DNA of 64,000 nucleotides from assembly GCF_050908235.1 (NCBI RefSeq), contig NZ_CP194340.1; one strand, 5' to 3'. The notes under the pieces were generated by a model. The model was given only the letters and a program-made list of their open reading frames with translations. It was not told the origin of the DNA and made no database searches. The stretch comes from Pseudoramibacter alactolyticus. GTDB lineage: Bacteria; Bacillota; Clostridia; Eubacteriales; Eubacteriaceae. This document shows positions 51,680 to 60,522 of the stretch, piece by piece. Numbering within the stretch: the first letter of the stretch is position 1; each line of letters opens with the position of its first letter. A program made the translations under genes and the position numbers.

Positions 51680-52035
51680 CAGCGGCCAGCGCTTTTGCGC
51701 GATGCAGGAGGGTTTTTAGCATCGCTTGCCGCGATGGCTGACCCTTGGGTCTTTGGAAGAAAGCGTGAAAATCACAGATAATGCAGCAAGGATATCAGTG
51801 ACGGCGGCTGCCAGGGTAAGCGGGGAATCAGAAAGGATCCCCTGCTTTTTTTATGTTCAAAAAATGTCCAAAGCGGAACTTATGTTTTCGCATAACAATC
51901 GCAGATATAAAAGTGCCGGCAGCAAAGGACAGAATCTGTTGAACTTTATTCTCCTGCTCCGGGCCGGTACGCCTCCCTTTTTCGGTATTCTGAAGCGAAG
52001 GGGAACTTTTTGGCATATTATGGCTGCCGCTTTTG
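51680..52035. other. Decayed stretch between the uppP fragment and the LacI gene
   Basis: About 355 bases. I see a terminator-like hairpin at 51820-51852 and short frames without family matches. The segment 51770-51852 (cagataatgc.gcaa ... gaatcagaa ... then T7) has a diverged twin at 56022-56098. Confidence 0.4.
51820..51852 (+). terminator. Hairpin with T7 tail
   Basis: Stem gcgggga / tcccctgc-like around AATCAGAAAGGA, followed by TTTTTTT. A similar hairpin occurs at 56068. Confidence 0.5.
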
Positions 52036-53034
52036 TTACCCTGTTGATTCTCTGACCGCCAAAGAGGCGGAAAGAAGGAGTTGCTGCGGATCGACGGCAT
52101 GGTCGGCATCGGCCTCGATGGCGCGGATTGTGATATCGGCGGCCTGACGGCCGATTTCAATGCCCGGCAGTTCCATGGAGGTTAGAGTGGTTTCCAACAT
52201 GGGACCGACGCGGTAACCCGTCATGCTTAAAACCCGGATATCGTCCGGTGCTTTCAGGTCATTCTCTTTTAAGGCCCGCAAGGCGCCCATCCCCTGGGAA
52301 TCGGTTGCCACCAAAACGGCATCCAATGCTTCTCCTCGGTCGATCAAAAGGTTGGTGCAGTCATAGCCATAATGCATCCCCCGCAGGACTGCCGTCTTTT
52401 CAACCGTGATGGGATTAAGGCCATATTGGTGGATGGCCTTTAAATAGCCTTTATAGCGATCCTGATAGGGAGGGATTTGCATGGAGCCGTTCACCAGGGC
52501 GATCTTTTGGCAGCCTTTCTCGACGAGATAGGAGACAGCCTTGTAGCCGATTTCCACATAATCCACAACGACGCTGCTCATTCTGGCGTCGTGCTGGCGG
52601 ATAATCTGAGTGACGGGAAGACCGCTGACCCTGATATCCCGCAGCAGACGGGTGTTGGTGCCGGTGGCGGCGATGATGATGCCGTCGACGAAGCCGTTTC
52701 GCAGCCGGTTCAGGCATTGTTTTTCAGTGTTTGGATCGTCCAATGTGTTGCATAAGAGGGTATAGTAGCCCCGTCTTCGGGCCTCTTCCTCGATACCGAA
52801 GGTCACTTCGGCGAAGATGGAAAAAGTCAATTTCGGGACGACGACGCCGATGGTATTTCGTTTGCCATGGCGCAGCTCCCGCACCAATACATTGGGCTGG
52901 TAGGAGAGTTCTTTGACGGCGGCCAAAATCCGCGCTTTGGTGTCCGGGTGTACATAGGACGTATTGTTGAGCGCCCGGGAAACGGTGCTGACATCGACAT
53001 GGGCAAGTTTGGCGACATCTTTTAAAGTGGTCAT
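52036..53034 (-). CDS. LacI-family transcriptional regulator
   Basis: 332 residues from ATG 53034 (GGAGGATCC upstream; the frame is open from 53082). MTTLKDVAKLAHVDVSTVSRALN (1-23) is the headpiece, the hinge helix is QPNVLVRELRHGK, and the periplasmic-binding-like core follows (IGVVVPKLTFSIFAEVTFGI ... VDGIIIAATGTNT). It binds operator dyads and responds to a sugar-like or acid ligand. It is divergent from the aldolase gene, and two LacI-like dyads lie between them. Confidence 0.93.
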   Translation of the reverse strand: MTTLKDVAKLAHVDVSTVSRALNNTSYVHPDTKARILAAVKELSYQPNVLVRELRHGKRNTIGVVVPKLTFSIFAEVTFGIEEEARRRGYYTLLCNTLDDPNTEKQCLNRLRNGFVDGIIIAATGTNTRLLRDIRVSGLPVTQIIRQHDARMSSVVVDYVEIGYKAVSYLVEKGCQKIALVNGSMQIPPYQDRYKGYLKAIHQYGLNPITVEKTAVLRGMHYGYDCTNLLIDRGEALDAVLVATDSQGMGALRALKENDLKAPDDIRVLSMTGYRVGPMLETTLTSMELPGIEIGRQAADITIRAIEADADHAVDPQQLLLSASLAVRESTG

Positions 53035-53122
53035 GATAGGATCCTCCGATTTTGCGTTTTTAAGAGGAGAAGCGTGTTGCAATTATATTTTTAATTCAAG
53101 TATAACGATTGGCAGCTTTATA

Positions 53123-53135
53123 TGCAACGTTTGTA
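53123..53135. promoter_or_regulatory. Possible LacI operator 1
   Basis: TGCAACGTTTGTA, an imperfect dyad with the CG-centred AACGTT core of LacI-family sites. It lies about 90 bases upstream of the regulator gene. Confidence 0.4.
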
Positions 53136-53280
53136 TTTTTTCGAATGGGCGGCGATCGTCGGAATAAAAAAAGAAGACCGCAAAAATGCACAAAAGCCAA
53201 ACGCGTTTCTGCAAGGAGACAACAAAATATGCAAGAAATTGTAAACCGCATGCAAGAAATTGCAGGGGCCGGCAAATGGC

Positions 53281-53336
53281 TTATCAGCCTCTGCGGATCG
53301 TGCTATAAATGTAATCGAGAAGTGCAATCGATTGTA
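53281..53336 (+). promoter_or_regulatory. Promoter of the aldolase gene with LacI operator 2
   Basis: TTATCA (53281-53286) and TATAAA (53304-53309), 17 bases apart, make a plausible promoter. The dyad TGCAATCGATTGTA at 53323-53336, with a perfect CAATCGATTG core, lies at about the start site, a repressor position. Together with operator 1 it suggests looped repression. Confidence 0.5.
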
Positions 53337-53400
53337 CAAAGCAACAGGTTGTCGCGAAGCCTGGAGCAAATTGGTGATTTGAAATGATAAGGAGATTATG

Positions 53401-54372
53401 ATGGCTAAAACAGTGACTTTTAAAACGATTTTCCCGGCAGTTTCCGTTCCTCTGAATGACGATTATTCCATTAATGAAGAAGAATTCAGGGTGTATCTTC
53501 GATGGATCAAAAGTTTCTACGATAAGGGCATTCAAGGGCTGGTTTGCAACGGCCATACGGGTGAGATCACGGGACTGACCAGAGCAGAAAGGAAGAGAGT
53601 GACCGAAATCTGCGCTGAGGAATGCGGCGACATCATGACGATCATCTCCGGTGTTAATTGTGAGAACACGGCCGAATCCATCGAGATGGCAAAAGAGGCC
53701 AAGGAAGCCGGCGCGGACGGCATCCTCCTGATGCCTCCGCATATGTGGCTTCGCTTCGGCATGAATCCGGATGCGCCCTTCGAATATGTGAAGGATGTGG
53801 CGGAAGGCGCGGACATCGATATCATCATTCATCTGTATCCGGCGACGACAAAAGCTACCTATCCGGTGGAAACGCTGATCAAGATGTGCAGGGAAATCGA
53901 TCACGTGAAGTGCATTAAAATGGGCACCCGCGTGACCCCGATTTATGAGCACGATGTGCGGCTGCTCCGTCAGGAATGCCCGGATATTTCCCTCATCACC
54001 TGCCACGACGAAACCCTCTGCGTCAGCTGGTTCCCGGGGATGGACGGCGCACTGATCGGCTTTGCCGGCTGCGTTCCAGAATTGATCACGGCGGCATGGG
54101 ATGTTTTTAGGCATCCGGATCAGCATACCTTAAAGGAAGCGCAGGAAGCCTCGAACCGCATCTATCCCATCAGTCAGGCCATTTACGGCGGCGGTCAGCC
54201 TTCCGGCGAAGCCCATGCCAGACTGAAGGAAGCCCTCCGGCAGAGGGGGGTCTTCCAATCCGCGCTGATGCGAAAGCCGGTGCTTCCCCTGGATCAGGGA
54301 CAGAAGGATTGGGTGGCCAACGGCCTTAAGCTCAGTCGGCTTCCCCAGGTCGATATGAATCAATACAAATAA
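53401..54372 (+). CDS. Dihydrodipicolinate synthase/N-acetylneuraminate lyase family aldolase
   Basis: 323 residues from the second Met of a double ATG (AAGGAG 6 bases upstream). TIM barrel of the DapA class: FPAVSVPLNDDYSINEEEF, NGHTGEITGL (the GTTGE loop with His), HLYPATTKATYPVE with the proton-shuttle Tyr (about residue 145), and HVKCIKMGTRVTP with the Schiff-base Lys (about 172). The GTTGE to GHTGE change and the presence of a LacI regulator and transporter make a catabolic keto-acid aldolase or dehydratase likelier than lysine synthesis. Substrate unknown. Confidence 0.88.
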   Translation: MAKTVTFKTIFPAVSVPLNDDYSINEEEFRVYLRWIKSFYDKGIQGLVCNGHTGEITGLTRAERKRVTEICAEECGDIMTIISGVNCENTAESIEMAKEAKEAGADGILLMPPHMWLRFGMNPDAPFEYVKDVAEGADIDIIIHLYPATTKATYPVETLIKMCREIDHVKCIKMGTRVTPIYEHDVRLLRQECPDISLITCHDETLCVSWFPGMDGALIGFAGCVPELITAAWDVFRHPDQHTLKEAQEASNRIYPISQAIYGGGQPSGEAHARLKEALRQRGVFQSALMRKPVLPLDQGQKDWVANGLKLSRLPQVDMNQYK

Positions 54373-54386
54373 GCAGGGATGAGAAC

Positions 54387-54434
54387 GCGGGTGTTTGCCT
54401 GATGAAATAAACCTGGTGAGCACCCGCCCTTTTT
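54387..54434 (+). terminator. Terminator after the aldolase gene
   Basis: Stem gcgggtg / cacccgc around a 27-base loop, followed by CCTTTTT. It may limit readthrough into the transporter gene. Confidence 0.6.
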
Positions 54435-54597
54435 ATAAACGAAATGAATCGCTGGGCCGCGCGGGGGACGCAGCGAGCGGTGTGCCGATTTGCTTCCGAT
54501 GGGCGAATGCGCCGTTTGTACACATCCCGATGATTTTCGGATGGAGAAGGCGGCGCGCGTCTCGGCTTCATCGGGGCAGCTAAAGGAGGAAAAGCTC

Positions 54598-55899
54598 ATG
54601 GCTTATGAAAATACAAAGGTAGGGGGAACGGTCGAGGAGCGTCTCGGATTTGATCCGACACAGGTAGAAAAACTTTCGGTTAAAGCGCTGCTGAAAAAGG
54701 TCGGGCCGGGCATCATCTTGACCGGTATTGTGATTGGCCCGGGCAACATTACGACATCGGCCATGATGGGATCCGATTATGGCTATTCGATGATGTGGAT
54801 TTTGATTCCCATCATCATTATGGGCATTACCTTTACGATGACGTCCTATCGGATCGCGATTATGACCGGCATGCCCATTTTGCATGCCATCCGGCACTAT
54901 TATGGCGGCGCGGCCTCCGCCTTTTGCGGGATTGCGCTTTTTTTGTCCTGCTTCTTTTTTACGCTGGGCAATATTTCAGGGACCGGGGCCGGCATGAATC
55001 TGATGTTTGGCATCAACTGGAAACTGGGAGCCCTGATCATGTTGGCTGTCCTGGCCTTTTGTTATCTGACAAAAGGGGTTTACAGTAAAGTGGAGAAAGG
55101 CATTCTGATCTGCATTATCGGCATGATCGTGGCCTTTTACGCGACCCTGGTGGCAACAGGCGGCCCCAATTGGGGACAGTTTGGCCGCGGCCTAACCCAT
55201 TGGTCTTTTGCGAAAGGCTCCTTCACAACCGCCCTGGCCTATGTGAGCACCAATGCGGCCGTCACGGCGGGCATTTACGGCACCTATCTGGGGCTGGAGA
55301 AAAAATGGCGCAAGCAGGATCTGTTTAACGGCGCAATGCGGGCGGATGCCATCACCCATGTTATCTCTGTGGTTTTGATCTCCGGCGCTATCGTTTTGGT
55401 CGGCGCCATCGTGCTGCATCCCCATCACATTGCGATTAAAGCACCGGCTCAGCTGGGGGATCTGCTGCGCCCGTTCTTGGGCAATGCGGCCCCCATTGTC
55501 ATGGGTATTGCCATTGTCGGCGCAGGGTTTTCCTCTTTGCTGGGCAATACACAAAGAGGGGTCGTTCTCTTTCAGGCGGGGATGGACAAGGATATCGGTC
55601 TGGAATCAAAGGCGGTTCGGATTGGCTGCCTTCTTTGCCTGGCGATTGCCACGGCGATCTGCTTTGCCTACGGCGGCTCTCCAACCCAGCTGATCTTTAT
55701 TGCCAATGTCGCGACCTCCGTTGCGACGCCGGTCGCCGGCCTTTTCATGGTTTTAATCGTCTGGAAGGGAGAGCTTTATACCGGCTACAAGGTGCCGAGA
55801 GCGCTGCAGGTGTCTATGACCATTTGTTATATCTTTGCAGTCTACATGACCTTCATCGCTTTGCAGAAAAATTTCGCTGCTTTGATTCAGATTTTCTGA
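54598..55899 (+). CDS. NRAMP-related membrane transporter with altered metal site
   Basis: 433 residues from ATG 54598 (AAGGAGG upstream). About 11 membrane helices in the APC/NRAMP fold: KVGPGIILTGIVIGPGNITTSAMMGSDYG is helix 1, and later FFFTLGNISGTGAGMN. Classical NRAMPs carry DPGN in helix 1 and an Met/His motif in helix 6 for Mn/Fe; here these are GPGN and STNAAVTAGIYG, so key metal ligands are missing. It probably moves another ion or an organic solute, possibly the aldolase substrate. Same strand, 225 bases after the aldolase. Confidence 0.85.
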   Translation: MAYENTKVGGTVEERLGFDPTQVEKLSVKALLKKVGPGIILTGIVIGPGNITTSAMMGSDYGYSMMWILIPIIIMGITFTMTSYRIAIMTGMPILHAIRHYYGGAASAFCGIALFLSCFFFTLGNISGTGAGMNLMFGINWKLGALIMLAVLAFCYLTKGVYSKVEKGILICIIGMIVAFYATLVATGGPNWGQFGRGLTHWSFAKGSFTTALAYVSTNAAVTAGIYGTYLGLEKKWRKQDLFNGAMRADAITHVISVVLISGAIVLVGAIVLHPHHIAIKAPAQLGDLLRPFLGNAAPIVMGIAIVGAGFSSLLGNTQRGVVLFQAGMDKDIGLESKAVRIGCLLCLAIATAICFAYGGSPTQLIFIANVATSVATPVAGLFMVLIVWKGELYTGYKVPRALQVSMTICYIFAVYMTFIALQKNFAALIQIF

Positions 55900-56357
55900 A
55901 AAGTTACCGGCGGCGGGAATCATAAGGACGGCATGTGCCCGAAGGCCGCACGATTCGAGACGGTTTCTGGCACCGCGTGCGGTAATGGCCGGCCTTGAAG
56001 CCTCAGAAGAAAACGTGGAAGCGACAGATAATGCGGCAAAGGTATAAGCGACGATCGATAGTGCGAGCAGGGAATCAGAAGGGGTTCCCTGTTTTTTTGT
56101 ATTAAAATCCCCGACGCCGCCTCCTGTGATCGGGACCATGGATAAAGACAAGCCGACTTGGACGCTGGCGGCGCACGTCGGGATCATCGGGCACGATCGG
56201 CCGCTGCTTTCGGCGGTGCCGGCATGGGCGTCCGGCAGCCGCGAACAAGAAGATCAAACAAGGCCCGCGATGGAACAAACGGAATAAAACCGTAACGATC
56301 AGTGACAAATTGCGAGCGGCTGCGGGAAAATTTGAATGGATAACCGGGGGAACAAAA
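55900..56357. other. Region without a clear gene
   Basis: About 460 bases holding a terminator at 56068-56098 and short frames. A minus-strand frame (GTPSDSLLALSIVAYTFAALSV ...) parallels one near 51.8 kb, so a duplicated fragment may be present. Nothing can be assigned. Confidence 0.4.
56068..56098 (+). terminator. Terminator downstream of the NRAMP-like gene
   Basis: Stem cagggaa / ttccctg with a 10-base loop and TTTTTTT. Confidence 0.75.
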
Positions 56358-56513
56358 ATGAATGACAGCATTGGAAACATGAAGATGAGAAGAAGCATTC
56401 GGCAATACAAGCCGGATAGGGTGTCTCCGGATGGGATCGCCCAAATTATTGGGGACAGACTGTTCGCCGCTAATGGCATGGGTAAGCAGTCGCCGACGAT
56501 CGCGGTTTTTTAG
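56358..56513 (+). pseudogene. Nitroreductase N-terminal fragment
   Basis: 51 codons from ATG 56358: NMKMRRSIRQYKPDRVSPDGIAQIIG, then RLFAANGMGKQSPTIAVF-stop. RRSxRxYKP and AxNGMGKQSP are the FMN-contact motifs of nitroreductases. After the T6 run near 56507 another frame goes on (SIVNLRRDTREVNAP) and then homology fades. A dead fragment. Confidence 0.65.
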
Positions 56514-56682
56514 CATTGTCAATTTGCGCCGTGATACCCGCGAGGTCAATGCCCCGGCATGCGCCGTCAGCCGGAGAAAACTGGCTTTGAATACTGCGGC
56601 ATCATTCGCGTTGCCGATGACGGCCTCCGAGTGGCCTATCAAAAGCCCGTGTTTTGGTGGCATTCATCCGGGCCGGCATTGC

Positions 56683-56731
56683 AAAAGCGCGGAATAATAG
56701 CGGCGTTGGGATCGAAAACCGGCGCTTTTTT
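56683..56731 (+). terminator. Terminator upstream of the symporter gene
   Basis: Stem aaaagcgc / gcgctttt with a long loop and a T6 tail. Confidence 0.6.
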
Positions 56732-56794
56732 GTGTGCGGTTGTGAAGTGGTCGTGCCGCAATAGGAAAATTTCTGCGAAAAGAACACTTTGTGA

Positions 56795-56800
56795 TATAAT
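56795..56800 (+). promoter_or_regulatory. -10 element of the symporter promoter
   Basis: TATAAT in GTGATATAATTATTTTATT; the -35 (near TTCTGC) is weak. The leader of about 90 bases shows no riboswitch that I recognise. Confidence 0.45.
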
Positions 56801-56894
56801 TATTTTATTACGTTTTAAATTTTTGAAGGACTTTCGGCGCGGACCTGTTGGGTCCGTTATAAAAATGAAAACAGAAGCCTGAAGGAGGAACCCA

Positions 56895-58226
56895 ATGTTC
56901 AAATCTGCCGCCGGGACTGCCCCGATGCAGCCGTTCAAAGCCCGTAAGCCGCGTAAAAAATGGCCGCTGTCCATTAAGATTTTCATCGCACTGGTCTTCG
57001 GCATTCTTGTCGGTCTGTGTTTTATGAAAAATCCGGGTTTTGCCACTCGGTACATTCAGCCTTTTGGGACTATTTTTCTCAATTTGATTAAATTTGTGGT
57101 GGTGCCCATCGTCTTCTTCTCGATTATCAGCGGGGTGATCTCCCTCAGCGATATTCGGGAGGTGGCGGAAATCGGCGTGCGGACCATTATTTTTTACATC
57201 TGCACGACGGCTTTTGCAGTGACCATCGGCCTTTTGATCTCCAACGTGTTCAAGCGGTTTTATCCGGTGCTGTCGGTGTCCGGCCTGCATTACAAAGCGA
57301 CGAAGGCGCCGAGCGTTATGGAAACCATCGTCAACATGTTTCCGTCGAATATCGTGGCGCCCTTTGCCAACGCGGCCATGCTCCAGGTGATTGTGGCGGC
57401 GCTGCTCTTTGGTTTCGGTATCATTTTGGCCGGAGAGAAGGGGAAAAACTTTGGGCAGTTTTGCAACAGCGCCAGCGAGGTCGGCCTTAAAATCATGGAA
57501 ATGATTCTGGTTCTTTCGCCCGTCGGGGTTTTTTGCCTGATGGTGCCCGTGGTGGCGGAAAACGGCCCGGCCGTGTTGGGAAGCTTGGCCATGGTGTTGC
57601 TTTGCGCCTATATCGGCTATGTGATTCACGCGGTGCTGGTTTATTCAAGCAGTGTGCGCCTGATGGGAGGGCTGAGCCCGCTGACCTTTTTTAAAGGGGA
57701 AATGCCGGCCATTCTTTTTGCCTTTTCGAGCGCCTCTTCCGTCGGAACCCTGCCCCTTAATCTCGAGTGCACCGAGAAGCTGGGCGCCCGCCGGGAAGTG
57801 GCGAGCTTCACCTTGCCCCTCGGTGCGACGATTAATATGGACGGCACGGCGATTTATCAAGGGGTGTGCGCGATTTTTATCGCCAGCTGTTTTGGCATTC
57901 ACCTGGGCCTGTCCCAGCAGATTATGATTATTTTAACGGCGACCCTGGCGTCCATCGGGACGGCCGGCGTGCCGGGCTCCGGAATGATCATGCTCGCCAT
58001 GGTGCTTCAAAGCGTGGGGCTGCCCGTGGCGGGGATTGCGCTGGTGGCCGGAGTGGACCGGATCTTCGATATGGGGCGCACCACGGTGAACATCACCGGA
58101 GACGCGGCCTGCACCATTGTGGTCTCTAAGATGATCGATCGTCTGGAAGCCAAGCGGGCAAGACGGTCGCCGCGGGTGCCCGTCGGCGATGCGGCCGGCC
58201 AGGAAGATGATGGCCCCGAGGCATAA
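56895..58226 (+). CDS. Dicarboxylate/amino acid:cation symporter (DAACS family)
   Basis: 443 residues. GltPh-type fold: helices from about residue 22; FAFSSASSVGTLPLNLE is the Ser-rich HP1 hairpin (about 275), ATINMDGTAIYQG is TM7 with the NMDGT sodium motif, TAGVPGSGMIML is HP2, and RIFDMGRTTVNITGD is TM8 with the Asp that binds an amino group. It imports glutamate, aspartate or C4-dicarboxylates with Na or H. AAGGAGG precedes the ATG. Last gene of the island; a bidirectional hairpin follows. Confidence 0.92.
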   Translation: MFKSAAGTAPMQPFKARKPRKKWPLSIKIFIALVFGILVGLCFMKNPGFATRYIQPFGTIFLNLIKFVVVPIVFFSIISGVISLSDIREVAEIGVRTIIFYICTTAFAVTIGLLISNVFKRFYPVLSVSGLHYKATKAPSVMETIVNMFPSNIVAPFANAAMLQVIVAALLFGFGIILAGEKGKNFGQFCNSASEVGLKIMEMILVLSPVGVFCLMVPVVAENGPAVLGSLAMVLLCAYIGYVIHAVLVYSSSVRLMGGLSPLTFFKGEMPAILFAFSSASSVGTLPLNLECTEKLGARREVASFTLPLGATINMDGTAIYQGVCAIFIASCFGIHLGLSQQIMIILTATLASIGTAGVPGSGMIMLAMVLQSVGLPVAGIALVAGVDRIFDMGRTTVNITGDAACTIVVSKMIDRLEAKRARRSPRVPVGDAAGQEDDGPEA

Positions 58227-58264
58227 GCTTGCAAAGGCGCCAATTGAGGGAGGATGCGGCCTTC

Positions 58265-58301
58265 CATGAAAAAAGTACGCGATGTGCGTGCTTTTTTCAT
58301 G
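58265..58301. terminator. Bidirectional terminator after the symporter gene
   Basis: Stem catgaaaaaag / cttttttcatg plus an inner cgc/gcg pair. Confidence 0.85.
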
Positions 58302-58497
58302 CCCGGATGCGGGACATTATTGTTTGTTTTTGGTCAGCGCTATGCAGGATAGAACCGCCCATGAAAACGCACCTTCGGGCGCGTTCTTCGTGAGGGACTT
58401 GCGGGAAAAGAGAAGGGGATGATGCGCCGGATCAATCGGCGATTCGCGGGAAAGTCATTCATAAAAAATGGAAAGGGAATATTTTTTAGCGAAAATA

Positions 58498-58807
58498 AAA
58501 AACGCGGCCGAAGCTGCGCTTAAAAAATGTTAAAATAAAAGACAGAGCTTATCCGGCGATTAAGAAGAAGCCGAGGACAATGATTCCCAGCACGATGCGG
58601 TACCAGCCAAAAGCTTTGAAGTCGTGCTGCTTGATGTATTGCATCAGGAAGCGGATGGCGAAAATTGAAACGGCAAAGGCCACGATCATGCCAACGAGCA
58701 GGATGCCCAGTTCGCCGCTGGCAAAGTGATGGAACTTGAGCAGTTTGATCAGCGAGCCGCCGAACATCGCCGGAATGGCCAGAAAGAACGTGAACTCTGC
58801 GGCGGCG
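58498..58807 (-). repeat. Right boundary repeat (3' end of the intact uppP)
   Basis: Source copy of the fragment at 51370-51679, about 94-95% identical and in direct orientation. It includes the uppP stop and its terminator hairpin (agcgcagc-TTCG-gccgcgtt, minus strand, then T6). Confidence 0.85.
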
Positions 58808-59388
58808 GTGCGGGAGATGCCGATGAGCAAGGCACCGACGATGGTCGCGCCGGAGCGGGACGTTCCGGGGAAGACGGCGGCGATGAGCTGGAAGAGCCCG
58901 ATGATGATGGCGTCGCGATAGGTGAACTGGGCAATATCGGTTTTGGCTGGTCTTGCGCCGCGGTTGCGGTTTTCGATGAGGATGAACGCGATCCCGAAGA
59001 GGATCAGCATGGCGGCGACGGTCCAGTAATTATAAAAAAGGGATTCGAAGAAATCGTCGAAGGGCACGCCGATCACCGCGGCGGGAATGGTCGCGACGAT
59101 GATCTTCAGCCACATGGCGATGGTTTCCCGATCGACGATCAGCTGGCCCTCCGGGTCTTTTGTGGTGCGCCGGCGGCGCAGCGGCCAGAGCTTTCGCCAG
59201 TAAAGGACGACCACGGCGAGAATGGCGCCCAGCTGAATCACCACCAGATACATGGCGAGGAAGGATTGGCGGACATTGAGCTTGCAGATGGCGTTGAGCA
59301 AAATCATGTGGCCGGTGCTGGAGATGGGCAGCCATTCCGTGACGCCCTCTACGATACCGAAGATAATGGATTTAACGATGTTGAGCAT
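58549..59388 (-). CDS. uppP: Undecaprenyl-diphosphate phosphatase
   Basis: 279 residues. GIVEGVTEWLPISSTGHMIL at about 11-30 and FPGTSRSGATIVGALLIG at about 168-185 carry the catalytic Glu, Ser and Arg of BacA/UppP. About eight helices. It recycles the lipid carrier of peptidoglycan synthesis and can give bacitracin tolerance. Intact and with its own terminator. Its 3' end is duplicated at 51.4 kb. Confidence 0.95.
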   Translation of the reverse strand: MLNIVKSIIFGIVEGVTEWLPISSTGHMILLNAICKLNVRQSFLAMYLVVIQLGAILAVVVLYWRKLWPLRRRRTTKDPEGQLIVDRETIAMWLKIIVATIPAAVIGVPFDDFFESLFYNYWTVAAMLILFGIAFILIENRNRGARPAKTDIAQFTYRDAIIIGLFQLIAAVFPGTSRSGATIVGALLIGISRTAAAEFTFFLAIPAMFGGSLIKLLKFHHFASGELGILLVGMIVAFAVSIFAIRFLMQYIKQHDFKAFGWYRIVLGIIVLGFFLIAG

Positions 59389-59497
59389 AAAAAGATCCTT
59401 TCAAAAAATGAATGCCTTTATTATAGCATAAAAGCGGTGCGGCCTCGGATGCATTCAGTTAAAAGTAAGAAAGCCGGATGATGGGAGAAGACAGACA

Positions 59498-60448
59498 ATG
59501 AGCAAAGCAATACCGGAAGGACAATGGATTCGCCATTATTGGCAGACGGATGTGATGGCAGTGGCCGCTGTTGCCGGGATGGTGGCCGCGGCAGAGGCCC
59601 TTCGCCAGCCGGAGGTGATCTTTCCGGAGATCGCCGCGCTGACCATCGGCGGCTGGGTGGCGGCGAGCCAGCCCTGGATCGTCGGACGCAAAAAGCAATG
59701 CGCTCTAATGACGGCGGTGAGCATCCTGGGGATTCTTCTGGCGCGGTTTTCGCCGCTGCCGATGCTGGCGAACGTCGCTTTGGCCTTCGGGGTGATCGCC
59801 GGGCTGCTGCTCGTCCTGCACGTTACCTTTTATCCGGCGTTTTCGGCGGGGATCTTGCCGATATTGCTGGGCGTGCGCACCTGGGTGTATCCGATTGCAG
59901 TGACGGCGCTGGTCCTACTGGTGGCGCTGGGACAATGGGGTCTTGAAAAAGCGAAGATGCGCAGACCGCTGATGCAAAGACCGTGGCATTATGACGCGCG
60001 GCGCCAATGGCTGCGCTTCGGGGGAATTTTGACGGCCGTGATTATTCTGGGCATTATCGGCCGCCGGCTGCACGTGCCGATGCTCATCGCGCCACCGCTT
60101 ATCGTGGGCGCGGTCGAAATCGCCGATCCAAAGAGCCCGGCAGGTGCGCGGATAGCCGTGTGTTGGGCGGTCGTGGTGATTTGCGCTGTGCTGGGCGCCG
60201 GCTGCCGGGCGGTCTTGATGGCTGCCAGCGGTCTGCCGGGATGGGCGGCTGCCGGAGCGGCACTGTTTTTAGTGCTTATGGTTGCCCGCCGGGCGCGGCT
60301 TTATTTTCCTCCGGCGGGGGCCGTGGCGTTGCTGCCGTTTTTGCTTCCCGTGTCTGTTCTGCCGCTTTATCCGCTTTCGGTGGCGGCGGGGTTTGCTCTT
60401 CTCGGCGGAGCGGCAATGGGGATTCGGCGGCTTCAGAGCGCCTCCTAA
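59498..60448 (+). CDS. Integral membrane protein, possibly HPP-like
   Basis: 316 residues, about nine helices. The two halves look alike in layout: FPEIAALTIGGWVAASQPW with LPMLANVALAFGVIAGLLLVLHV, then APPLIVGAVEIADPKSPAGARIA with LYFPPAGAVALLPFLLPVSVLPL. The second pattern, Pro/Gly in a short helix pair before a long one, recalls the HPP family, but I am not certain. No soluble domain. It is divergent from uppP with 109 bases between. A terminator follows. Confidence 0.6.
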   Translation: MSKAIPEGQWIRHYWQTDVMAVAAVAGMVAAAEALRQPEVIFPEIAALTIGGWVAASQPWIVGRKKQCALMTAVSILGILLARFSPLPMLANVALAFGVIAGLLLVLHVTFYPAFSAGILPILLGVRTWVYPIAVTALVLLVALGQWGLEKAKMRRPLMQRPWHYDARRQWLRFGGILTAVIILGIIGRRLHVPMLIAPPLIVGAVEIADPKSPAGARIAVCWAVVVICAVLGAGCRAVLMAASGLPGWAAAGAALFLVLMVARRARLYFPPAGAVALLPFLLPVSVLPLYPLSVAAGFALLGGAAMGIRRLQSAS

Positions 60449-60473
60449 GCCGATGATTTAATGGGAAGCGCAC

Positions 60474-60504
60474 AAAAAAGCCGGACATCATGTCCGGCTT
60501 TTTT
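60474..60504. terminator. Terminator between the membrane protein and xpt
   Basis: Perfect palindromic stem aaaaaagccggaca / tgtccggctttttt, serving both converging genes. Confidence 0.9.
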
Positions 60505-60522
60505 ATGCGGAGAAACGGAAGG

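Noticed and set aside
51293..51781. 162-codon plus-strand frame over the uppP fragment
   Set aside because: It is the antisense of the duplicated uppP 3' end; the same antisense frame appears over the intact uppP.
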